Below, one piece after another: positions 54,397 through 64,000 of a DNA stretch of 64,000 bases. The notes beneath the pieces were generated by a model, which was not told the origin of the DNA, made no database searches, and saw nothing but the letters and a program-made list of their open reading frames with translations. How positions within the stretch are numbered: position 1 is the stretch's first letter; each line of letters starts with the position of its first letter. This stretch comes from Rhabdophis nuchalis (Eukaryota > Chordata > Lepidosauria > Squamata > Natricidae): NCBI GenBank assembly GCA_039707465.1, contig CM077643.1, positions 62,560,605-62,624,604 on the forward strand. The letters are read 5' to 3'. Made by a program: the position numbers and the translations under genes.

Positions 54397-55770
54397 GCAA
54401 GGGGGAAAGTCTAAGTGAATAAAAATGCATAGGATTGCACTGCTTGACTGCAATCCAAATAGACCTTGGAAATAAGTACTATATCATTAAAACGTCTTAC
54501 TTCTGAATAGACTTGAAATGGTCTTATTTTATTTTGGGATTTTAAAAAAATTATATGCCATCAAGAGAGCTGGAACTTCACATAATGCATTTGAAGCGGG
54601 ATAATTATCTTTGGGATAAGAAAGCTATAGAATCCATAAAAATACACTGTTAGCAAAACACCTGCTTATAACTCGAATTTCTGGGAGATGTGGGTCCAAC
54701 ACTAAGCCAGTCTCTTATTGCAGTGGAAATAGGCAGAATCAAACCCTTCCCAGTAAATTGAGAGCTGTTAAACTCTGTGCCAAGTACAGTCCCAATTTGT
54801 ATACTTCCTGCTTTTGGCTGCCAAACTGTCATTGCCAATCATATTTACAACCATTTGGCTTCGGAGAACTTGTAATGTTAGCCAATGTGCCATATATCAA
54901 AGCCGCATGTGCTCCAGTTATCATTTACAAATGTTATAAACTGTATAGATGGACATCTCATATATCAAAACTTTTAAGTCATCCAGCAGGGTGGAGAGGA
55001 GGAAGTGGAGGAGGAGGAGGAGAAAGAAGAGGAAGAGGAGGAGGAATGGAGGAGAAACATGCAAATTAAATTCTCCCCAAATCTATGCCCATGGATTCCA
55101 TGGAATGCAAGGACCCAAAATAATTACATCTGGGGTTTCTTGCTCTCTCAGTTCTTGCCAGTCATTGTGGCTATTTATGAGAAATGATTGTGAAACTGAG
55201 TTAAAAAGAGGGATTACAATTTTCAGATGAATGAGCAGGTCTATGGTCTCTTGAGCCACTGCAAAAGTCACCAATGAACTTAATTTAAGATGTGATAGAG
55301 GAGTTGTTATCTCTTGTGCTGTTTGTGGGTTTTGGGGAATATCCTTTAATAATTAATACTTACATAGAATGTTTTTAATGAAGTCAAAATGATAGCATTT
55401 GAAATCGAAAAGATGACTGGAGATAAACAATCGCGATTGCAGAGCTGTGGTTCCCTGACATTTTTCAAGGAAGGACATCTTCAGATTGCTTTTATACATC
55501 TAAAAAAAAAAAAGGTTAAACAATACAAACAAATTTCAGTCTCCAGACATCCCCAGTTCAACCCACTTAGAAAACATGATTAAGAATTAAAAAGTGAGTC
55601 TCTGTAGCTCTACATTTTAATCTCTATTTACCATTTCTTTTGCATCAGTTTATTCCAGCTCTTGAACAGTTATTATAATTCAGCTATTAGTACTTTAATT
55701 AAAATAATTCTATTATACTTTCTGATCCCTCATAATTCCTTCAGGTTATAGTGGTAGGTAGGAAATAAAC
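54397..55770. other. intergenic sequence
   Basis: A purine-rich GGA repeat patch lies at about 54990-55050. No gene recognised. Confidence 0.5.
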
Positions 55771-55825
55771 TGTAAAGGTAAATGTTCTCGTCGCACATAT
55801 GTGCTAGTTGCTCCTGACTCTAGGG

Positions 55826-56364
55826 CAGTGATGGCGAACCTTTTTTGCCTCAGGTGCCTAAAGCACACAGGCTCGTGCTATTGTGCATGCTCATGTGCCC
55901 ACCCCCATAATTTAATACCTCCCATGCCGTGCCCCCTGAGAATACATGTGTGACACCCCCTGCTGTCTAGCGCATGTACACACGGCTTTTTTGGGTGCCT
56001 GGGGAGGGCAAAAATGTCCTCCCCCAGAGGCCGGAAACAGCCCATTTTCTGACTTCCAGTGGGCTCGGTAGATCCATTTTTAGCCCTCCCAAGGCTCCAG
56101 AAGCTTTCTAGGAGTTTGGGAAGGGCGAAAAAAGGACCAACACACAAACTGGAAGTTCAGGAATGGACTTCTAGGTTGCCCGATGGGCCATTTTTCTCCC
56201 TCTGGAGACTTCAGGAGTGCAAAAAATGGCTGAAAATCAAGGCCGAAAATCAGCTGGCCAGCACACTCATGAGCACTGGAGCTGACAGGGCAACGCCTTA
56301 CGTGCCCTCAGAAATGGCTTTGCGTGCCACCTGTGGCACCTGTGCCATAGGTTCGCCACCATGG
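55826..56364. mobile_element. hAT-type element, TGATGGCGAACC family
   Basis: Starts CAGTGATGGCGAACC, ends GGTTCGCCACCATGG. Flanked by CTCTAGGG at 55818-55825 and 56365-56372. Related to 41989 and 58426. Confidence 0.88.
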
Positions 56365-56372
56365 CTCTAGGG

Positions 56373-56502
56373 CAGGGGTCTGCAAAGTCGGCTCTTTTAA
56401 GACTGGTGGACTTCAACTCCCAGAGTTCCCCAGCCAGCTGGCTGGGGAATTCTGGGAGTTGAAGTCCACCAGTCTTAAAAGAGCCGACTTTGCAGACCCC
56501 TG
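56373..56502. mobile_element. hAT-type fold-back MITE, CAGGGGTCTGC family
   Basis: 130 bp, nearly all inverted repeat, same family as 4467. Flanked by CTCTAGGG at 56365-56372 and 56503-56510. The left copy is shared with the preceding hAT element. Confidence 0.92.
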
Positions 56503-56683
56503 CTCTAGGGGATGGTGCTCATTCCATTTCAAAGCTGAAGACCCAGCGCTGTCTGAAGACATCTCCATGGTCATGTGGCCGGCATGACTAAATGCCAAAG
56601 GCACATGGAACACAGTTACTTTCCCACCAAAGTGGTCCCCATTTTTCTACTTGCATTTTTATGTGCTTTCAAACTGCTAGGTT

Positions 56684-58417
56684 TGTATTGGTTTATAGAA
56701 GATCCATTATAGCAAAAGACCACATCATATATAAGCAAAGCTGACTTTTGAGCACCACATGACAAGCATGATTATGTTCTTGAAAAATCATGCTAATGTG
56801 CCTATCATTTCCAGTAAGCAACCCCTGTAAACATAGTTAAACTGAATATAATCCTTATTGGACAAATATTTAAAGTCACTTATAGCACATCCAGCTTCTT
56901 CCAAACTGTTGTGACATAAAGCAATTAATATCACTGTATTTTATAACATAATCTATATTTATCCTAAACTGAATCAAATTCTATGGCATTTGCTGGAAAA
57001 CTCTTACACTTTACATTATGAATACATTATGAATAGAATTTCTTCCAGGACACAGAGCTCTATTTTCAATATTCAGATGGAGAAAATGGAGAATTTAATA
57101 TGAACACAAAATAGATGCAAAAGATATGGAAAAGTGTTCATCAGAAAAAGGAAAAATGGAAGGAGAGGAGCGGAGAAGAGAAGAGAGGAGGGGAGAGGGA
57201 AGGGAAGGGAAATAATATATTATTTGGAACCAATCAGTAAAATGTCAATTCAGTCATACTGCTTTAACCCATAGAAAATTATGATACTTTTATGTGTTCA
57301 AAATGGAAGGCACAGCAACTAATACAATTATCTGTTTAGAAAATGAATGTACCTATATACCAAGCAGAAATAATTTAGGAAAAATTCCCATTTTATTATT
57401 TCAATAGCTTCCTTCCATTCCTTCTCTTTCTCTGCAAGAGAAAAACTCTTTAGAAGTTATACAATAAAAACCTTGGGGTAAAGCAGAATCTAGAGAATCA
57501 GAACAGCCAAGAAGAGAGATAAATAGGCAAATAGGAAATGATGTCTAAGGCAACAATCTGACATTGTAACCTTAAAAAATCAGTATCATTTCATGTTTAC
57601 AAGAAAGGATGTTATCTAAATATATTTTAACTTGAGCAAGACAGGGTTTCTATTTGTCTACTGCAGCACTTTGGTAGATCCAGTGGAGTGTCTTGAGAGA
57701 GTCACCCTACCACAGGAGAAGCTACCCCTGACTTGGGAGTCCTCCTATTCTCACAGAAATTACAAGAAAGGTGGACGGGAGTCGTGGCCAGAATTTTTTT
57801 TGCTCAAATATGGTTGGTGTGCCAGATGTGGCCTTACTTAGAGCAGAAGAACCTTGCTTCAGGGAATTATTATCCCATTCCTATTTTCTTGGATTATAAC
57901 AATTATAACAATCTCTCTCTCTCTCTCTGGGCACGTTGGGAATTTATCTGCTGAATATAACTCCGCATTGGTGACAGGAAGGGCATTTGGCCAGTAAACG
58001 CTCAGCTCCATTCAGTTGCCCAGACTCCACCCTGCAAGGGATTATAGGGGTCCTTAAAAGGAGATGATGATTCATGTAACACATTTACTTGGTCACTGAA
58101 TTAAACCATTTTTCTGGATTTGTGCATTCTATTGAACCATAAGCTAATCAATCAGGTAATTCACAAAACGAAAGGCAAGATTAAAACTGATCAAGCATAC
58201 ATGTTTTCTATGTTGCGAAGTGATTACCTGATTGGGTTAAACTTGCTGTGTCATCAAATTCATGTAGTCTTCATATCTGAATTTATCTGTAACCCATTCA
58301 TATCTTAAATGTACTCCATATAGAATCAGAGTTGGAAGATAGCTTGGTGGTTTCCTGAATTGCTGGTGATCTTTTATTTTGTGCAGAATGCTGCAACTTC
58401 ACTGAAAGATTTTAATG
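56684..58417. other. AT-rich intergenic sequence
   Basis: A GA-rich patch lies at 57160-57210. The 70-codon frames near 57632-57954 have no recognisable domain. Nothing else seen. Confidence 0.5.
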
Positions 58418-58425
58418 TACTACAA

Positions 58426-59362
58426 CAGCGAGGGCGAACCTATGGCACGTGTGCCACAGGTGGCACACGGAGCCATTTGGGAGTGCATGCAAGGAGTTGC
58501 CCTGTCAGCTACGAGTAAACAGGAATTGACTTCCGGTTTGCTCGTAGGACCATTTTTAGTCCTCCGGAGCCTTCAGGGAAGCTCCCTAAGCCTCTGGAGG
58601 GCTGCTGGGGGGCTGTTGTTGCCCTCCCTAGGCTCCTATAAAGCCTCTGGAGCCTGGGGAGGGCGAAAAAAGCATGCAAGCGTGGGGGGAAGCACCTGTC
58701 ATGTGCATTTGCACACTTGGGGCGCGTTTAGTTTAGTTTATTCGAATTTATAAGCCGCACCCATCTCACCGCATAGGGACTCGGGGCGGCGCACAGGGAA
58801 TATAAAATATAAATACACAAATATACAAAAAATAAGACGTTCATTAAAACTCAATTAAATTAAACCACCCTGCGCTAAAACCCATATTAAAACCCCTGAA
58901 TTAAAACTTTGGTAACTAGAGGCAGTGCAGTGTCGAGTAAAATCATACCAGGCCGGCTTGTTGGAAGAAGTGCGTTTTTAACCGCTGGCGGAACAAGCGG
59001 AGGTCCGAGATGACACGGAGTTCAGGGGGGAGAGCGTTCCAGAGGGTTGGGCCCATCACAGAGAAGGCTCTACCCCTGGGCGTTGCCAACCGGCACTGCC
59101 TGGTTGACGGCACCCGGAGTAGTCCCTCTCTGTGAGAGCGTATCATAGGGACGTATGGGGCAGTAGACGGTCTCGTAGGTAGCTAGGCCCCGTGCCATGG
59201 AGCACCTTGAAGATGGTCATCAAAACCTTGTAACGCACCCGGAAAATGCATTACAAGGTTTTGTAATGCGTGCATTCCATTATGGGTGCAGCACACCAAC
59301 ACATGACCCCCCTGTGCTCCCCCCCTTATGGCACGCAAGCCTAAAAAGGTTCGCCATCGCTG
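58426..59362. mobile_element. hAT-type element, GGCGAACC family, with L2 insertion
   Basis: Starts CAGCGAGGGCGAACC and ends GGTTCGCCATCGCTG. Perfect 8-bp duplication TACTACAA at 58418-58425 and 59363-59370. It is split by an L2 fragment at about 58727-59247. Confidence 0.9.
58727..59247 (-). mobile_element. L2 LINE, 3' fragment
   Basis: 3' UTR motif 'gggactcggggcggcgcaca' and, on the minus strand, the frame SHREGLLRVPSTRQCRLATP, RGRAFSVMGPTLWNALPPEL, an unbroken end of ORF2. Its 5' breakpoint is a snap-back inverted repeat at 59221-59263. Confidence 0.85.
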
Positions 59363-59370
59363 TACTACAA

Positions 59371-60599
59371 CATAAGCCAGAAATCAACAACCAAATGAAA
59401 AGGATGCTAATGCTTTCTGTTACACAGCAACAGAACTAATACATTTAAAAACACTTGGGCCACTGCAATAATTAGGACAAGATTGCCAACATTTTTCAGA
59501 TTTCAAGCAATTTTGTGTCTAGGATATGCTTTTGGTGATCAGTAGAGAATGAGATGCAATAAAAACAACCCTCTAGTCAAATAGGTAACTTCATGAGCCC
59601 ATCTATGCAACAGTTTGCCAACAGTTCAGAATTACAGTTGGCCTCTGGGCTGCTTTTGGTTTCCCAGTGTAATCTATAACCCTGATATTTCCTGGTAGTC
59701 TCCCTTCCAAGCATGGACTGGCCCACTCTTGCTTAGCTTTCAAATCCAGGCAAGTTTCCTCCAGGAAAAAAAGTCTACTTCTGTTACTTTAAGCCTTCAT
59801 TTGAACAGGTTAATTTACATGTGTAGAAGTAATGGGAAATAAGACATTGGTCCAGATCGGCTGCAAGCCACACAAATATTTATCTTCTGATCTAAAATGT
59901 CAGTAAGCATTTACTGTAGATGGCGCTATAAACACTCCATTCTTATGAGAAAATCCTATAATCATAGATCTCCATAAAAAAGTTGAAAGTGCTGGAATAT
60001 AGGCTTAAGTGCTTAACTAAAAGTCTTCATGATTCTGAAAAGTTTACAAACGTATTCATTTCCAAATCCACATCTTTCAAACTTATCATAGTTGAGCCAC
60101 GGAAAATAGAGGGGAAAGGAGAATGGGGTAGAGGTGGGGTTTAATTTGGCCAAGAAGTGTACATTTGGTACGGTGCCTGGATCGCTTAATTTCTCCTCTC
60201 CAAACACCACTTCAATGAGGTTCATTTTACCCCCAAAAGTTATTCAATCCCTGTGGTGGAGAAAGTCAACCTTCTCTGATGTGGAATGGATAGGAAGCCA
60301 GCTGCCAACATGGGTTTGCTTAAATAGAATATACATTAGAGCAGTGATCCCTTTGTAAACATCTGGACCCTGCAGATTTGGGGTAATCCCAAAATGAGTC
60401 CAAACTCATAAAAGTAAGAAAATCCAAACCTCTGTGACAAATAGAGACTCAGTCCTTTATGCTTCTTTCAAAACGAGGGGAGGAAGGAGTTACGTTGCCT
60501 CTTACTGGCAATGTGGCAGAACGTGGAGATACATGAATAATATCACAATCAAAGCATAAATAAGAACAATAAAAATGAGATCAACATTATATTGCAAAT
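59371..60599. other. intergenic sequence
   Basis: Nothing recognised. Confidence 0.5.
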
Positions 60600-60833
60600 C
60601 ACATACTTCTCTCCCCTCCCCCTCTTTCTGTTCAATCATGTCCAATGTGGAAACTCCCTGGAGAAGTCACTGCAGTTTTCTTGGCAAAGTTTTTCAGAAG
60701 TGGTTTGCCATGGCCTCCTTCCTAGGCTGAGACCAAATCACTAACCCAAGGTCATCAAGACCAAGGCAGGATTAGAATCCATGGCCTTCTTGATTCTAGC
60801 CTCATACCAAACTGGCTCTTATTGAGCACTATG
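60600..60833 (-). mobile_element. tRNA-derived SINE, third family
   Basis: 'cactgcagttttcttggcaa', 'ggtttgccatggcctccttc' and 'aaggcaggattagaatccat' are complements of the body and B-box-like part of this family (see 4118, 11330). Confidence 0.6.
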
Positions 60834-61592
60834 TAATGGTATATACAATATTTTGTCCACAGTTGGGCTTTTTCTAAGTAGAAATAGATTGTTCCTGGTC
60901 TCCACCCAAAAAGCTCAGAAGAGTCTACAAATTTTCCCAATTCTCTATTTACCATTGTAATAACCCTGAGAGCAATCGTACCTTCAAAATGACCTGAAGT
61001 CATTCAGCAGATTCCATTGTTGCAAAACAAAAGTCACTGAAGTTCTCTCCCCTTAGTGGTGGTTCTCGGTGGGAATACCGAGGCTTGGCTGACCAGATGG
61101 TTAACTAGGGCAGCAGATTTTAGAAAGCATAAGTCATGTAAAAATGCTGTTACATGCAGAAATACATACATGCACGTGATACATACATAAAGGATGGGAG
61201 ATGACTGTGTGTTTTATGGTGTTTCTAACATTCTTAAAATAATCTGGTTCTTAAATCATACTGGAATATGTTGTCTATCATAAGGGCCATAATAATCATA
61301 AGATTTAACCAACAATCTATTTGGTATTCACATATATAGGATCACCATCTAAAGTCTTTTTTTGAGTCCGATGTAACTCCTGATGTGAGTACATCTATAC
61401 AGTTTTCTTGGCAACCAAATTGAAGTTGATTGTTGGCTTTTCTTTGTGTGTGGTTTAGTACGAAGCTTTTCTGTTTAATTTACAGCACTAGCTTTCCCCA
61501 ACCTAGTATAGCCAAGTCTTAATCTTTTGAGATTAAGATGCTGACTCAGAATAACATAAACACTTGTTTTTTAAGCATATGTCCATCCAGAA
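60834..61592. other. intergenic sequence
   Basis: Nothing recognised. Confidence 0.5.
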
Positions 61593-61674
61593 AATTATTT
61601 TTCCCTGTCAAAAGAGGAATTATTTTTCCCTGTCAAAAGAGGAATTTTATTTTTCCATGTCAAAAGAAGAATTT
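61593..61674. repeat. minisatellite, about 27-bp unit, three copies
   Basis: The unit contains 'tttttccctgtcaaaagagg'; copies differ by one or two bases and by a T-run length change. Confidence 0.9.
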
Positions 61675-61797
61675 GCGTTCAAATTATTTTACATAGAAAT
61701 TCAATCCTTGTATACATTTATTTATCCATTTATTTATTATGGTATCTGGAGTTAACATTGAACTGTGGTTTGGATACAGATATTTTTCAATTGGCAG

Positions 61798-62034
61798 CAG
61801 AGGTGAGATTGCTCCCTGTTCGGCCTAACTGGCAGTGGAATTCAGGCCTGGGTTGCAGAACCGGCAGCAACCCAAGCCTGCACGCCCCTGAACCGGTTCC
61901 CTCACTGCCACTGGGCCACCACCATTTTGGTTTTTAGTGACTGCGCATGCGCAATTCGCTGTAAATTGTTCTGTGCATGCGCAAAAATGTATATTGAACA
62001 GCGCACACAGTGTGCATCTGCTGTGCAGGTGGGT
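61798..62034. mobile_element. hAT-like MITE relative, degenerate
   Basis: 'cagaggtgagattgctccct' resembles the left end of 53580, and 'accggttccctcactgcc' its interior. The right end is uncertain. It directly precedes the Tigger-like repeat at 62035. Confidence 0.4.
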
Positions 62035-62350
62035 TTTGCTCCATTTTATGACATTTCTTGCCACAGTTGTTAAATGAATCCCAGAAGTTGTTAAAGTAGC
62101 ATCCCAGTTGTTAAGTGAATCTGGCTTCTCCATTGCTTCTCAGAAGGTCACAGAAGGTGATCACCTGACCCCGGGACGCAACAACCATCATAAATATGAA
62201 CCAGTTGTCAAGCATCTGAATTTCGATCAAATGACCGTGAGAATACTGCAAAAGTTGTAACTGTGAAAAATAGTCATAAGTCACTTTTTTCAGTGCCGTT
62301 GTAACCTTGAATGGTCACTAAATGAACTGTTGTAAGATGAGGAGTACCTG
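62035..62350 (-). mobile_element. Tigger-like MITE, GGACTACCTG family
   Basis: Interior blocks 'ggtgatcacctgaccccggg', 'agtcataagtcac' and 'ccgttgtaacc', and terminal 'gaggagtacctg', are the reverse orientation of the copy at 19035. Confidence 0.65.
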
Positions 62351-63529
62351 CAGTACCAATCCTTATCAGATCTACTCATCATGGACCTTTGGAAATGATG
62401 CTGGGAACTGGAACTAACACCATCCTGAGAACTAGTAGTGCATATGTCCATATACTACTTTGGCAATAAAAGAAAAGACAAAGCCATATAAAGAAAACCC
62501 TGGTGAGCTTATTAGCTTTACATCAGTTTTCCTGGAGATAAATCAGAAAATTATTCCCATCAGTACTGAAGTATGAGTCAGTTTAATTGTTGACCAGACT
62601 GATAGGAGGAGAGGGACCAAAATAAGTGATGAAGTAAAGGAATAATACTTATTCTCTCTTTCAGTCCTTGACTAAATAAAATATCTATTACTGCAAAGAA
62701 CAAAACAGAATTCTTGCAAAACACTGCATGATATTTTAAATGCATTTAGTTTGATGAAAAATTGCCAAGATTCCATTGTAATTTATTAAAGTAAACCTTG
62801 GTAAATGTTTTCCCATCTACTGTCAGGGGAAAAAGAAATGATTTACAAAGTGTTTGTAAACCCAAGAATTTTCAGACACCATTTGGATGCCAAAGCAGAG
62901 CTATTAATCTTGTGATTAGCGTCCTGAAAAATAGTATTTATGGTCTGATTAACAAATACTTTTACCATTCACTTTTTCTAGAAGGACGGTCACAGTAACA
63001 CCTTATCTCTCCCTATTAAAAATCATATCAGAATTATGCTTCTCTTACACATAGGGATAGTTGACTTTCTCAGAAATAAAATTAATCTGGATTCTCTCTA
63101 ATTAAATCAAGGAGGGTTATACGAATATATACAAAGATTTGTGGTTTAGAAAAATACCTTCACTTCCTTGAATGAGAATCACATTTTTGGAGAATAAGGT
63201 TGTGTGGATTCAATTGAGCATTAAGGAACTCTCACAAAAAGTTGGATGTGCATCTCTAGCAAAACTGCAAAACCTTTTCAGATGATACATGATGGACCTG
63301 GGTTGGGGGGTAGCTCATTCCAAAAAGGGAAGGAGAAGGGCTAAATCTCAATTTAGTTATTATGATTACTCCCCAGGCACATGTTTTACAATTTCACCCT
63401 TCTATGACGTACATAATAACTATTTAGAAACACCTGGAAGGAGAAGGGAGTCTTAACATGTACATTTCTGATCTAATCTGTAGCCATTTAGCTGAATTTC
63501 CACAAACATATTTCCATGAAAGGGACTAG
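62351..63529. other. AT-rich intergenic sequence
   Basis: Nothing recognised. Confidence 0.5.
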
Positions 63530-63955
63530 AGACGAGGGGATTGGAGGCTAAAACATATAAAGAGCAATTGCTGAAATTGGGTATGTCTAGTTTAATAAAA
63601 AGAAGGACTGGGGGAGACATGATAGCAGTGCTCCAGTATCTCAGGGGTTGCCACAAAGAAGAGGGAGTCAAACCATTCTCCCAGGGAACCTGAGGGTAGA
63701 ACAAGAAGCAGTGGGTGGAAACTAATCAAGGAGAGAAGCAACTTAGAACTGAGGAGAAATTTCATGACAGTTAGAACAATCAATCAGTGGAACAGCTTGC
63801 TTCCAGAAGTTATGAATGTCCCAACGCTGAAAGTCTTTAAGAAGATGTTGGATAGCCATTTATCTGAAAAGGTATAGAGCTTCCTGCCTAGGCAGGGGAT
63901 TGGACTAGAAGACCTCCAAGGTCCCTTCCAAATCTGCTATTGTCTTGCAATTTAT
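63530..63955 (+). mobile_element. CR1 LINE, 3' fragment
   Basis: 'gggattggaggctaaaacat', then 'agaaggactgggggagacat', 'gtggaacagcttgcttccag' and 'gactagaagacctccaaggt' match the CR1 copies at 44278 and 47725. It is 5'-truncated, with broken frames. Confidence 0.87.
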
Positions 63956-64000
63956 AAGCCAACAAGACAATAGGTCACATTGTCTTTGCCATCAACTGTA

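Larger units (their letters stand above)
55771..56683 (-). mobile_element. Sauria-type SINE, split by two hAT MITEs
   Basis: Tail 'taaaggtaaatgttctcgtc' and body to 'cctgactctaggg', then after the two MITEs 'gatggtgctcattccatttc' to 'caaactgctaggtt'. It matches the copy at 3109 but lacks the tRNA head, so it is truncated at its right (5') end. Confidence 0.78.

Noticed and set aside
57632..57954. Overlapping 69- and 73-codon frames
   Set aside because: No domain, no splice sites that I can defend, and codon use like the surrounding AT-rich DNA.

Overview
The window is a stretch of reptile (squamate) nuclear DNA, most probably from a snake. The host points are: a vertebrate three-exon homeobox gene; squamate SINEs with a tRNA-like head and a BovB-type tail; L2, CR1, L1, Penelope and R4-like LINEs side by side; and CR1/L3-type LINE 3' ends fused to ATTCT/AATAG pentanucleotide arrays, which published work describes as characteristic of snake genomes. 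I saw no bacterial, viral or organellar gene. The species cannot be named from the sequence.

The only host protein gene I can support is goosecoid (GSC) on the + strand. Its coding exons are 30753-31131, 33505-33764 and 35731-35883 (263 codons), with canonical GT/AG introns, an upstream TATA box at 30362 and an AATAAA at 36102. It has a Groucho-binding eh1 motif at its N terminus and a K50 paired-type homeodomain at residues 168-227. About 5 kb of GC- and CpG-rich, mostly repeat-poor DNA lies upstream (25300-30340) and probably holds its control region. A short upstream ORF sits in the predicted 5' UTR.

The rest (1-25200 and 36130-64000) is intergenic sequence filled with transposons, many with target-site duplications that can be read directly. 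Nested insertions are common: SINE > Tigger-like MITE > L2 (4935-7234); hAT > L1 (8312-9628); Tigger-like > hAT MITE (15574-16058); LINE > mariner-type MITE (18164-18830); R4-like LINE > L2 (23323-24012); Penelope > CR1 > hAT (44020-46455); L2 > ORF2-less L1 (49629-53112); Sauria-type SINE > two hAT MITEs at one target (55771-56683); and hAT > L2 (58426-59362).

The observations I rate most worth following are: an L1 insertion with complete ends that carries 5' UTR and ORF1 but no ORF2 (50966-52922, HAL1-like); two R4/Dong-like LINE copies lying inside trinucleotide repeats; two unrelated hAT MITEs that used the same 8-bp target and left a three-copy ladder; and perfect fold-back sequences at several LINE breakpoints. 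Most other open frames are translations of repeats or antisense shadows and are not listed as genes.
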